Under the pieces are notes generated by a model. That model ran no database searches, was not told the origin of the DNA, and saw nothing but the letters and a program-made list of their open reading frames with translations. This document shows, in pieces, positions 40,836 through 49,282 of a DNA stretch of 63,678 nucleotides. The stretch covers positions 1 to 63,678 of the forward strand of contig JAFXRG010000050.1 in assembly GCA_017526525.1 (NCBI GenBank). Direction: 5' to 3'. The DNA comes from Clostridia bacterium (lineage in GTDB: Bacteria; Bacillota; Clostridia; Christensenellales; Aristaeellaceae). Position 1 is the first letter of the stretch; the number at the start of each line of letters is the position of its first letter. Position numbers and translations under genes: made by a program.

Positions 40836-43004
40836 TCAAACCTGCAGGGTGAAGCTTTCCGTCAGCAGCAGGTGATCCGCCCAGCCGGCGGAAACCCGGA
40901 TCTCCCCGCTTTCGCAAACCTGCTTTCCGTCCATGTCATAGAACCGCAGCTGTTCCTCCCGAAGGCGGAAAACCACATCCTTCGCCTCCCCGGGGGCCAG
41001 CAGGATTTTCTGGTAGTCCTTCAGTTCCTGCACCGGCCGCACCACGGAACCCACCGGATCCCGGGTGTAAAGCTGCACCGTTTCCTTTCCGGCCCGGTCC
41101 CCGGTGTTCCGGACCCGTACCGTTACCTCCAGCGTTTCGCCCCGGCCAAGGGTCTTCCGGCTCAGGGTCAGCTTTTCATAGGCAAAGGTGGTATAGCTCA
41201 GGCCGTAGCCGAAGGAATACAGGGGCAGGTTGGGCATGTCCAGATAGCAGCTGGTGAAGGGGAACGGCTGATTGTCCGGTTCCGGTTTCGGCCGTCCGGT
41301 GCTCATGCGGTTGTAGGGCATGGGATACTGGCCCACGCTCCGGGCCAGGCCTGCGGACAGCTTTCCGCAGGGATTGGCGTCCCCCCAAAGCAGCCGGGCC
41401 GCGGCGTTTCCGGCTTCCGTGCCGGGATACCACATTTCCAGCAGGGCCGGGGCCGTTTCCGCCAGCTCGGTCAGCACCAGGGGCCGTCCGTTGAAAAGAA
41501 GCACGGCGGTGTTCGGATTGGCCGCAATCACGGCCTTCGCCAGCTCCGTCTGCCGTCCCGGCAGCGTCAGCTCTGCCCGGCTCCTTCCCTCGCCGCTGTC
41601 GTTTTCCGGCTCGCCCAGGGCCAGGATGACCACTTCAGCTTCCGCAGCCGCCCGGACCGCTGCGGCGATTCCGGAATCGTCCGTGTCCCCGATTTCCGCG
41701 CCGCAGCCCTTTTCCGTCCGCAGTTCCGCCTCCGGCAGCAGGGCACGGATGCCCTCCGGCAGCGTCACGGTATACTTTTCCGCCCCCGGCCGGCTCCAGA
41801 AGCCGTTCAGCCGCGTTTCCTCCGCAAAGGGGCCGATCAGCGCAATACGCTTCACGTCCTTCCGGAAGGGCAGAATCCCCTCGTTTTTCAGCAGCACCGC
41901 GGTTTCCTCCGCCGCCCGGCGGGCAATCTCCCGGTGTTCCGGGCAGAGATAGATTTTCTTTTCCGCCTCTTCGTCCGCCCCGTGATACGGATTCTCAAAC
42001 AGGCCGAGTTCGTTTTTCAGCCGCAGCACCCGCATCACCGCGGCGTCCACCATTTCTTCCGATACTGTGCCTTCCCGCACCAGCTCCGGCAGGTGCAGGT
42101 AGTAGGCGTTCATCACCATATCAATGTCACAGCCGGCCTCCATGGCCAGCCGGGAGGCGTCCTTCAGGTCCGCCGCCGCCCCGTGGCTCACCAGCTCGCC
42201 CACCGCGTTGTAGTCGCTGATTACCACGCCCTCAAAGCCCCATTCCTTCCGCAGGATATCGTTCATCAGGCGCTTGTTGGCCACGCAGGGGACCCCGTTC
42301 AGTGCGTTGAAGGCCGGCATAATCAGCCGGGCCCCGGCGTCCAGGCAGGCCTTGTAAGCCGGCAGGTACGTTTCCCGCAGCATCCGCTCGCTGACGTCCA
42401 CGGTGTTGTAATCCCGTCCGGCTTCCCCCGCCCCATAGGCAGCGTAGTGCTTCACGCAGCAGGCCACGTTTCCGGGGTCGGAAAGATCGTTCCCCTGGGT
42501 GGCCCGCACCAGGGCCGCGCCCATGCGGCTGTTGAGGAGCGGCTCTTCAGAGTTGGTTTCCAGGATCCGCCCCCACCGGGCGTCCCGGGCCGTATCCACC
42601 ATGGGATTGAATGTCACGTGTACGCCGCACGCGGCGGATTCCTTCCGGGCCATGTCCGCGCATTCCGCAACCAGACCGTCGTCAAAGCCGCAGCCCATGG
42701 CCAGCGGAATGGGATAGGTGGTCCGCAGCCCGTGAATCACGTCCAGCATCAGCAGCAGCGGAATTTTATTCGGGTCCGCGGCCAGATGCATATCCTGCAG
42801 CGCCTTCGCCTGTTTCGCGTCTTCAAAGGTCAGCACGCTGCCCATCACCCGGCACAGGTCCTCCGCGGGAAGCGTTTCCCCGTCCGGTCCCGTGATCTCC
42901 AGGGTGTTTGCAATAAACTGTCCCGCGTTGCACTGCACCAGCTGGCCGGCCTTTTCCTCCAGGGTCATGGAATCCAGCAATGCTTTCAGTTTTTCCTCCG
43001 TCAT
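40836..43004 (-). CDS. bglX: Glycoside hydrolase family 3 beta-glucosidase
   Basis: The 722-residue enzyme, without signal peptide, has the GH3 order. The N-terminal barrel shows MTLEEKAGQLVQ, LLLMLDVIHGLRTTYPIPLAMG, NPMVDTARDARWGRILETN, CVKHYAAYGAGEAGRDYN and the nucleophile aspartate in GVVISDYNAVGELVSHG. The alpha/beta domain has RIALIGPFAE, and a C-terminal fibronectin-III-like domain begins near VTVRVRNTGDRAGKETVQLY. It would release glucose from beta-glucosides inside the cell. GGGGAGGG is about six bases before the ATG. It is monocistronic. Confidence 0.93.
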   Translation of the reverse strand: MTEEKLKALLDSMTLEEKAGQLVQCNAGQFIANTLEITGPDGETLPAEDLCRVMGSVLTFEDAKQAKALQDMHLAADPNKIPLLLMLDVIHGLRTTYPIPLAMGCGFDDGLVAECADMARKESAACGVHVTFNPMVDTARDARWGRILETNSEEPLLNSRMGAALVRATQGNDLSDPGNVACCVKHYAAYGAGEAGRDYNTVDVSERMLRETYLPAYKACLDAGARLIMPAFNALNGVPCVANKRLMNDILRKEWGFEGVVISDYNAVGELVSHGAAADLKDASRLAMEAGCDIDMVMNAYYLHLPELVREGTVSEEMVDAAVMRVLRLKNELGLFENPYHGADEEAEKKIYLCPEHREIARRAAEETAVLLKNEGILPFRKDVKRIALIGPFAEETRLNGFWSRPGAEKYTVTLPEGIRALLPEAELRTEKGCGAEIGDTDDSGIAAAVRAAAEAEVVILALGEPENDSGEGRSRAELTLPGRQTELAKAVIAANPNTAVLLFNGRPLVLTELAETAPALLEMWYPGTEAGNAAARLLWGDANPCGKLSAGLARSVGQYPMPYNRMSTGRPKPEPDNQPFPFTSCYLDMPNLPLYSFGYGLSYTTFAYEKLTLSRKTLGRGETLEVTVRVRNTGDRAGKETVQLYTRDPVGSVVRPVQELKDYQKILLAPGEAKDVVFRLREEQLRFYDMDGKQVCESGEIRVSAGWADHLLLTESFTLQV

Positions 43005-43178
43005 TCCGAGCCCTCCCCGCGTCCCTGAGGACGTAATCCTATATTACTTCTGCATTCTCCCTTCCGATTCCTTTTATTCCCCGCTTGCCCCGTCCGCCTT
43101 CCCTGTGGTATCATTTTTCCGCAGGAATCCGGCGGAATGCAAAAAGCTGGAAAAGAACCGAAAGGAAGTTCTCCCGCA

Positions 43179-43796
43179 ATGATCCGGAACATCGTTTTCG
43201 ATATGGGAAAAGTCATCATCCGTTTTGATCCGGACTTTTTTATGGACCGGGAAGGCGTCACGGACCCGGCGGACCGGGATCTCATCCGCCGGGAGCTGTT
43301 CCGTTCCCTGGAGTGGGCGCAGATGGACCTGGGCGTGCTTTCGGAGGAAACGGCGGAGCCCCGGCTGCTGCCCCGCTTTCCGGAGCGTCTGCACGGCGCG
43401 GTGCACCGGCTGCTTTTTGCCTGGTCGGATCCGGGGGATACCCTTCCGGGCATGGAGGACCTGGTCCGCCGCCTGAAGGCCGCCGGCTACCGAATTTACC
43501 TGCTCAGCAACGCCAGCACGCTCCAGCCCATCTACTGGCCGAAAATTCCCGTCAGCCGGCTTTTTGACGGCACCTTCCTCTCCTGTGACCTGGGCGTCGT
43601 GAAGCCCTGCCGGGAAATCTACCGGGCCTTCACAGACCGCTTCTCCCTCCGGCCTGGGGAATGCGTGTTTATTGACGATCTGCCGGCCAACGCCGCCGGC
43701 GCTGTGTCCTGCGGCTGGCAGGGCATCGTTTTCCACGGGGACGCCGTTGAGCTGGAGCAAAAGCTGAAGGCCCTGGGCGTCTGTCCCGCCCCCTGA
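43179..43796 (+). CDS. HAD-superfamily hydrolase (YihX-like)
   Basis: The 205-residue HAD enzyme shows motif I NIVFDMGKVIIRFDP (the first aspartate is the nucleophile; the usual second acid is replaced by glycine-lysine as in many YihX/epoxide-hydrolase-like members), motif II IYLLSNAS, motif III with lysine at GVVKPCREIYR and motif IV FIDDLPANAAGA. It probably dephosphorylates a sugar phosphate. ATG at 43179 is chosen because AAGGAAG lies ten bases upstream. It is followed by a terminator. Confidence 0.88.
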   Translation: MIRNIVFDMGKVIIRFDPDFFMDREGVTDPADRDLIRRELFRSLEWAQMDLGVLSEETAEPRLLPRFPERLHGAVHRLLFAWSDPGDTLPGMEDLVRRLKAAGYRIYLLSNASTLQPIYWPKIPVSRLFDGTFLSCDLGVVKPCREIYRAFTDRFSLRPGECVFIDDLPANAAGAVSCGWQGIVFHGDAVELEQKLKALGVCPAP

Positions 43797-43823
43797 GTCT
43801 CCGCCTCCTTTCCGTTTTCCCTT

Positions 43824-43854
43824 CCCGCTTTTTCGTTGAAAGAGCGGGCTTTTT
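43824..43854 (+). terminator. Terminator after HAD gene
   Basis: CCCGCTTTTTC / GAAAGAGCGGG, with a short GTT loop, is followed by CTTTTTG. Confidence 0.8.
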
Positions 43855-43912
43855 GTTTCCGGCCTGTTTATCCTTTCTGTGGACGTACCTTCCCATTTTT
43901 TCCATTTTTCTC

Positions 43913-43969
43913 TTGCAAAAAATGCAAAACGCGGTATAATGTTCACAGTTCAGGGCGGCTATGGCCGCC
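43913..43969 (+). promoter_or_regulatory. Promoter and leader palindrome of the ABC importer operon
   Basis: TTGCAA (43913-43918) and TATAAT (43935-43940) are separated by 16 bases. Downstream, GGCGGC-TATG-GCCGCC (43954-43969) makes a six-pair hairpin or operator at about +7 to +22 of the transcript. Confidence 0.75.
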
Positions 43970-43996
43970 AAAAATAAAATAAAAGGAGAAACTGGT

Positions 43997-45301
43997 ATGA
44001 AAAAACTTATTTCTGCTGTGTTGGCGCTGATGATGCTGCTGACCATGGTTTCCTTCGCCTCCGCCGAATCCGTGGAGGATGTGATCAAACAGGCGCAGGA
44101 AATGACCCTGGAAGAGCTCATCAAGAAAGCCATTGAAGAATCCAACGGCAAGGACTTCTATGCGGTCGGCAACTCCAGCCGCGGCAAGTCCGCCATCCCG
44201 AAGTTCATCGAAGCGGCCCAGAAAATCGATCCGAACTACAACCTGAACTTCGACTGGCAGCAGCCCAAGGAAAACCGGATCTTCGATCAGCTGACCGAGG
44301 ATGTCAACGGTTCCAACCACACCTTCTCCATGACCCTGATTCAGGACGGCAACCAGATCAAGAGCAAGATGCTGGACACCGGCATCCTGCTGAACTTCGT
44401 TCCCCTGGACTGGAACAATGCGGAAGGCGTCGCCCGCGAAGATAACGCCCAGCCCCTGGCCCTGCAGACCCTGAACAAGGTCTTCATGTTCAACAACCTG
44501 GGCTCCAAGACCTACAAGAACATGTGGGATTTCGTCCGCGAAGGCGAAGCTCCCCTGTTCATGGGCGTCAACTCCGAACTGGTGGGCAAAAACTTCCTTT
44601 ATATGATGACCAACGAAAAGTACGCCGCCATCGCCAAGGAAGCCTATGAAGCCTGGGATGGCAAATCCCCTGAATATGATAAAATCATTGAAGAGATGAA
44701 GATGGACGCGGCGGATCTGGGCCTCACGGGCGAAAACGTCCAGTACGGCCTGGCCTGGGTCTTCCTCTGGTGCAGCCAGTACAACGAGCAGACCGACGAC
44801 GGCCCCATCTGCAACACCCTGGTCACCACCTCCGCGGTGGATCAGTGCGGCCTGCTGGTGTACTCCAAGCTCCGCTCCGTGGAAGAAACGGCTGAATCCT
44901 CCGTCAACAACATCACCGTTGCGGCGTATCAGGATGACTACGTCGGCATCGGCGGCTACGGCTACAAGCATTACCTGATGCTGACCAAGACCTCCCCGCT
45001 GCCCTGGACCTCCTGCGCGCTGATCGCTTTCATGACCACCACGGCGGACGGCTTCTCCCCCTGGGGCAAGGACATGGGCGGCTACGCTCCCGTTCCGGCC
45101 TGCATGCAGGACCACAGCAAGGACGGCCAGAAGGATGCTGACGGCAACGTGACGGATCAGGTGCTCTTCGCCGCCAAGAACGACCGCGGCTATGACTGGT
45201 GGCTCAACGAGGGCAAACTGGTCATCGAAGACCCGGCCTACTGCGCTTCCGTTTCCACCACCATGAGCGACTGGATCGACGGTATCGTCAACAGCAAGTA
45301 A
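43997..45301 (+). CDS. ABC importer substrate-binding protein
   Basis: The 434-residue exported protein has a signal peptide (LISAVLALMMLLTMVSFASA) with no lipobox. The mature part has VGNSSRGKSAIPKFIEAAQK and NFDWQQPKENRIFDQL near the start and CALIAFMTTTADGFSPWGKD near the end, consistent with a type II periplasmic-like binding fold of the iron/putrescine/thiamine class. Repeated Trp and Asp suggest a polar ligand. It is followed by a long intercistronic hairpin, a fused permease and an ATPase. The ligand cannot be named. AAAGGAG is eight bases before the ATG. Confidence 0.85.
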   Translation: MKKLISAVLALMMLLTMVSFASAESVEDVIKQAQEMTLEELIKKAIEESNGKDFYAVGNSSRGKSAIPKFIEAAQKIDPNYNLNFDWQQPKENRIFDQLTEDVNGSNHTFSMTLIQDGNQIKSKMLDTGILLNFVPLDWNNAEGVAREDNAQPLALQTLNKVFMFNNLGSKTYKNMWDFVREGEAPLFMGVNSELVGKNFLYMMTNEKYAAIAKEAYEAWDGKSPEYDKIIEEMKMDAADLGLTGENVQYGLAWVFLWCSQYNEQTDDGPICNTLVTTSAVDQCGLLVYSKLRSVEETAESSVNNITVAAYQDDYVGIGGYGYKHYLMLTKTSPLPWTSCALIAFMTTTADGFSPWGKDMGGYAPVPACMQDHSKDGQKDADGNVTDQVLFAAKNDRGYDWWLNEGKLVIEDPAYCASVSTTMSDWIDGIVNSK

Positions 45302-45330
45302 TTTCAAAGAAAAAATCATCGGTAATCTTT

Positions 45331-45365
45331 TACAGAAGGGGCATGGTTTCCATGCCTCTTCTGTA
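45331..45365 (+). other. 16-pair intercistronic stem-loop
   Basis: TACAGAAGGGGCATGG / CCATGCCTCTTCTGTA, with a TTT loop and one G.U pair, is not followed by a T-run. It lies just after the binding-protein gene and before the permease gene, where such hairpins commonly protect the upstream message and lower downstream expression. Confidence 0.75.
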
Positions 45366-45378
45366 GGTATTATACGTA

Positions 45379-45439
45379 TCATCCTGAGCGTCCGCGTGTC
45401 ACTTTCCCCTCGTGTCATCCTGAGCGCAGCGAAGGATCT
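45379..45439. repeat. Two TCATCCTGAGCG repeats
   Basis: TCATCCTGAGCG occurs at 45379-45390 and 45415-45426. The second extends into CAGCGAAGGATCT, forming an imperfect inverted repeat (ATCCT...AGGAT). The same short word is known from intergenic repeats in many bacterial phyla. It lies between the importer hairpin and the permease start. Confidence 0.7.
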
Positions 45440-45477
45440 TTCCCCTTTGTAATTAAGCTTGAGAGGCAGGGCTTATC

Positions 45478-47787
45478 ATGAATGAAAAAAAACTGCATCC
45501 GGCAAAAAAAATTGTCGGCGGCCTGATCCTGCTCATGGGCGTGCTGATCTTCGTGCAGTCCTATCTGGGCTTTGTCACCGATCAGCTGACGACCATCCTG
45601 CGGCTGGAAGCGGAAGAAACCGGGGCCGCCGTATCCGTTGACTTCTTCGGCGCCCTGGCAGCCAGCTTCAGCTACGTGGCCGGCATCGCCACCTTCCTGG
45701 TGGCGATGCTCCTGACCGTCGCCGGCATTCTGGTGCTGGTTTCCGGCAACAATTCAAAGCGCTGCGGCGTGGCCGCCTTCCTCACGGTTCTGGGAGCGGT
45801 TTTCGGCATCGTAATGATCGTGCCGGCGCTGCATTCCCTGGCCTGGTGTATTACCGCCCTGGTGCTGGCGGTGGTCCTGGTGATTATCACCTTTGCCACG
45901 GACTGGGCCCTGCGGGAAAAAACGAAAAACCGCTTCGCCCCCGCCCGGGTCAAAACCTATCTGTCCAAGCCCCAGAACGCGATTCTGCTGATCCTGGGCA
46001 TCATCCTAACCGTCACCACCGTATTCCCCATGCTCACGATTTTGCAGGATACGGTGAAGCTTCATCCCGGCAGCATCGATTCCACCGCGGAAGCCGCGAT
46101 GGCAGCCCGGTTTGAGGCCATCGACGGCACCCATACGGTCTATAACTGGACCAACCTTTTCGGGGATACCATCACCACCCGGGTAGGCCGGGAACGTGTG
46201 GTCCGGAGCGTTGCTTCCATTTATCTGTGGACGCCGCTGCTGAACTCCGTGCTCATCAGCATTTTCGCCTGCTTCGGCGCCATCCTCTACGGCGGCACCT
46301 TTGCCTACCTGGTCACCCGCACCAACCTGAAGTTCAAAAAATACCTGAGCTCCATTTTCATTTTCCCGTATATCATGCCCCAGTGGACCCTGGCGGTCAT
46401 CTGGCAGAATCTGTTCAACAGCAACGTGGTCACCGGCGGCAACGACGGCCTGTTCGTTTCCCTCTTCCACGTATACATGCCAAAATGGTGGTGTGAGGGA
46501 ATCTTCCCGGTATCCATCGTGCTGGCGCTGCATTATGCGCCTTTCGCCTATATCCTCATCGGCGGCATTTTCCGCAACATGGATGCCAACCTGGAGGAGG
46601 CGGCCACCATCCTGAACACGCCGCGGCTGAAGACCTTCACCCGGGTTACGTTGCCGCTGGTCAAGCCGGCCATTCTCAGCACCATCCTGCTGGTCTTCTC
46701 CAGCGCCATGGGTTCCTACCCGATTCCCCATTACCTGAAGCTCGCCACCCTTTCCACCCAGTACGTGGGCATGAGCTCCAACCGGGCGGGCCAGGCCAGT
46801 ATCCTGGCGGTCATCATGATGTGCTTCGGTTTCCTGATTCTCCTGGTGAACCAGCGCACCACCTCCGGCCGCAAGAACTTCACCACGGTCACCGGCAAAT
46901 CCGGCCAGAGCAGCACCGTGAACCTGCATGCCGGCCGGTATATCCTGGGCATTCTCCTGATTATCACCACCCTGTGCACAGGCATCCTGCCCATCATTCT
47001 CTTCGCCATTGAAACCTTCCTGCCCAACCCCGGCGACTATTCCTTCATCACCCACGGCATTGCCGGGCATACCACCACCAAGTGGTGGATCACGTCGGAA
47101 AACCTGACGGAAAACGGCATGTACGGCCAGAAGGGCATCCTGTACAACAGTGAAATCTGGAACGCCTTCGGCGGCACCCTGCTGGTGGCGGTGCTGTGCG
47201 CCCTGGCCGCCGGCACCATCGGTACCCTCATCGGTTACTGTGTTTCCAAAAACCGCCGCAGCAAATGGGCCGCCTATGTGAACAACATGGCCTTCCTGCC
47301 CTATCTGATGCCTTCCCTGGCAGTGGGCGCTGCGTTCTTCATCTTCGGTTCCAGCATCGGCATTTACAACACGGTGCTCCTGCTGGTTCTTGCCGGTACC
47401 ATCAAATACATCCCCTTTGCCAGCCGGAGCGCGCTGAACTCCATGATGCAGCTTTCCGGCGAAATAGAGGAAGCCGCCATTATCCAGGACGTGCCCTGGT
47501 GGAAACGAATGTTCCGGATCATCATTCCGATCCAGAAAACCTCCATCATCAGCGGATTCCTGCTGCCCTTCATGACCTGCCTGCGGGAGCTGACCCTGTT
47601 CATGCTGCTGTGCGGCCAGGGAAAGCTGATCACCACCATGCTGGGCTATTTCGATGAAATGGGGCTGTATGCTTTCTCCAGCGGTATCAACCTGATTCTG
47701 ATCGTGCTGATCCTCGTGTCCAATACCCTGGTCAACAAGCTGACCGGCGCAAGTATTGACAGCGGCATCGGCAGCGACTCCAAATAA
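45478..47787 (+). CDS. Fused two-domain ABC permease with extra N-terminal membrane domain
   Basis: The 769-residue membrane protein carries two permease halves, each with an EAA loop for the ATPase: EEAATILNTPRLKTFTRVTL near residue 380 and EEAAIIQDVPWWKRMFRIII near 665. This is the FbpB/ThiP-like tandem layout, so one polypeptide forms the channel. Before the first half are about 165 residues with four extra hydrophobic segments (LILLMGVLIFVQSYLGFV, VALLLTV-like, AAFLTVLGAVFGIVMIV, ITALVLAVVLVIITFAT), not part of the normal fold. It lies 18 bases before the ATPase gene. Confidence 0.88.
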   Translation: MNEKKLHPAKKIVGGLILLMGVLIFVQSYLGFVTDQLTTILRLEAEETGAAVSVDFFGALAASFSYVAGIATFLVAMLLTVAGILVLVSGNNSKRCGVAAFLTVLGAVFGIVMIVPALHSLAWCITALVLAVVLVIITFATDWALREKTKNRFAPARVKTYLSKPQNAILLILGIILTVTTVFPMLTILQDTVKLHPGSIDSTAEAAMAARFEAIDGTHTVYNWTNLFGDTITTRVGRERVVRSVASIYLWTPLLNSVLISIFACFGAILYGGTFAYLVTRTNLKFKKYLSSIFIFPYIMPQWTLAVIWQNLFNSNVVTGGNDGLFVSLFHVYMPKWWCEGIFPVSIVLALHYAPFAYILIGGIFRNMDANLEEAATILNTPRLKTFTRVTLPLVKPAILSTILLVFSSAMGSYPIPHYLKLATLSTQYVGMSSNRAGQASILAVIMMCFGFLILLVNQRTTSGRKNFTTVTGKSGQSSTVNLHAGRYILGILLIITTLCTGILPIILFAIETFLPNPGDYSFITHGIAGHTTTKWWITSENLTENGMYGQKGILYNSEIWNAFGGTLLVAVLCALAAGTIGTLIGYCVSKNRRSKWAAYVNNMAFLPYLMPSLAVGAAFFIFGSSIGIYNTVLLLVLAGTIKYIPFASRSALNSMMQLSGEIEEAAIIQDVPWWKRMFRIIIPIQKTSIISGFLLPFMTCLRELTLFMLLCGQGKLITTMLGYFDEMGLYAFSSGINLILIVLILVSNTLVNKLTGASIDSGIGSDSK

Positions 47788-47805
47788 CAGAGAGGATGAT
47801 GAAAC

Positions 47806-49134
47806 ATGGCAAGAATCGAATTGACGCATGTAACAAAACGCTGGGGCGGTTTTTACGCGGTGGATGACCTGGACCTGCTCATTGATGACAACGCCTTTGT
47901 CACCCTGCTGGGCCCCTCCGGCTGCGGTAAAACCACCACCCTGCGGATGATCGCCGGCCTGGAAACCCCCACCACCGGCAAAATCACCATTGACGGCATG
48001 ACCGTTTTCGACAGCGACGCCGGCATCAACGTTCCGGCCAACAAGCGCCGCGTGGGCTTCCTGTTCCAGAACTACGCCCTCTGGCCCAATATGACGGTGT
48101 TCCAGAACATCGCCTTCGGCCTGGGCAACATCAAGGAGCCCGGCCTTTCCGTCACCCCGGAAGGTGAAATCGTCCGGGATCCGAAGGCCGGCGGCGCCGC
48201 CCGCAAGCTGACCAAGGAGGAAATCAAGCGCATTGTGGCCCGGGTCAGCGCCATCGTGAAAATTGAACCCTTCATGGACCGGTATCCCGGTGAGCTTTCC
48301 GGCGGTCAGCAGCAGCGCGTGGCCATCGCCCGCACCCTGGCTCCCGGACCGAAGGTGCTCTTCATGGACGAGCCCCTTTCCAACCTGGATGCCAAGCTCC
48401 GGTTGGAAATGCGTTCCGAGCTGCAGCGCCTGCATCTGTCCACCGGCAGCACCTTCGTCTACGTCACCCACGACCAGATGGAAGCCATGACCCTGGCCAC
48501 CCGCATCTGCCTGATTTCCAACGGCGTTCTTCAGCAGTATGACGAGCCCCTGACGGTATATAACCGGCCCAACAACACCTTCGTGGCCGATTTCGTCGGC
48601 AACCCCGCCATCAACTTCATGAACGCCCGGGGACGCCAGCAGGAGGATGGTTCCTTCCGGCTGCGGATCCTGGGAGAATACGACGCGGTCTTCACCCCCT
48701 CCGAGCGGATTCTGGTGGACAGCTGGTATGCGGACGCGGAGAAAAAAATCGCCGCCTTCGAGGCCAAGGTCCGTCCGGAAGTAAAAACCAACAAGGATGT
48801 GCCCTTCAATTATCCCGTGGCCATGGTGCAGGATATCCCGGATGACAAAACCCTGGACCGGGAGGACTGGGCCCTGGGCGTCCGTCCGGAGTTTGTCTCC
48901 ATCTGCGAGGACGGCCCGGTGGAAGGCGAAGTCTTCTCCGCCATGCCCACCGGTATGGAAACCACCGTCCGCATCCGGGTCGGCAATTTCCTGCTGACCA
49001 GCGTGGTTTTCGGCGGCGTCACCTACAAAATCGGGGAGAAAATCCGCCTCCGTTTCTCCGGAAACGGCGCCGTCCTCTTCTCCCGGGTCAACGGCCGCCT
49101 GGTCTCCACTGGCACTGTGGAAATCAGGCGCTGA
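47806..49134 (+). CDS. ABC importer ATPase, MalK/PotA/FbpC class
   Basis: The 442-residue ATPase has Walker A LLGPSGCGKTTTLRMIAG, Q-loop VGFLFQNYALWPNMTV, signature LSGGQQQRVAIAR, Walker B VLFMDEPLSNLDAKL and H-switch YVTHDQMEAMTLA. A regulatory OB-like domain follows from about 240 (FVADFVGNPAINFMNARG, LGVRPEFVSICEDG). An insert of about 25 residues between the Q-loop and signature (SVTPEGEIVRDPKAGGAA) makes it longer than usual. It powers the permease encoded 18 bases upstream. Confidence 0.93.
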   Translation: MARIELTHVTKRWGGFYAVDDLDLLIDDNAFVTLLGPSGCGKTTTLRMIAGLETPTTGKITIDGMTVFDSDAGINVPANKRRVGFLFQNYALWPNMTVFQNIAFGLGNIKEPGLSVTPEGEIVRDPKAGGAARKLTKEEIKRIVARVSAIVKIEPFMDRYPGELSGGQQQRVAIARTLAPGPKVLFMDEPLSNLDAKLRLEMRSELQRLHLSTGSTFVYVTHDQMEAMTLATRICLISNGVLQQYDEPLTVYNRPNNTFVADFVGNPAINFMNARGRQQEDGSFRLRILGEYDAVFTPSERILVDSWYADAEKKIAAFEAKVRPEVKTNKDVPFNYPVAMVQDIPDDKTLDREDWALGVRPEFVSICEDGPVEGEVFSAMPTGMETTVRIRVGNFLLTSVVFGGVTYKIGEKIRLRFSGNGAVLFSRVNGRLVSTGTVEIRR

Positions 49135-49143
49135 CCGGTTTCT

Positions 49144-49174
49144 GGGCTCCCGCGCCGCGGGAGTCCGTTTTTTT
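49144..49174 (+). terminator. Terminator of the ABC importer operon
   Basis: GGGCTCCCGCG / CGCGGGAGTCC (one G.U, single-base loop) is followed by GTTTTTTT, ten bases after the ATPase stop. Confidence 0.9.
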
Positions 49175-49208
49175 CTGCATTTCTTCCGTGCCGGCAGGAA
49201 AATCGAAA

Positions 49209-49238
49209 TTGACAACCGGGTAGTATATATAATAGAAT
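49209..49238 (+). promoter_or_regulatory. Promoter of the 871-aa secreted protein gene
   Basis: TTGACA (49209-49214), an 18-base AT-rich spacer and TAGAAT (49233-49238) lie 44 bases before the ATG. Confidence 0.6.
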
Positions 49239-49282
49239 TGATTACTCCCATAAATTACAAAATTAAGGATGTGGCCCCGTTT

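Noticed and set aside
46006-49251. A 1081-aa antisense frame opposite the importer permease and ATPase
   Set aside because: Low-complexity shadow of two well-supported genes.
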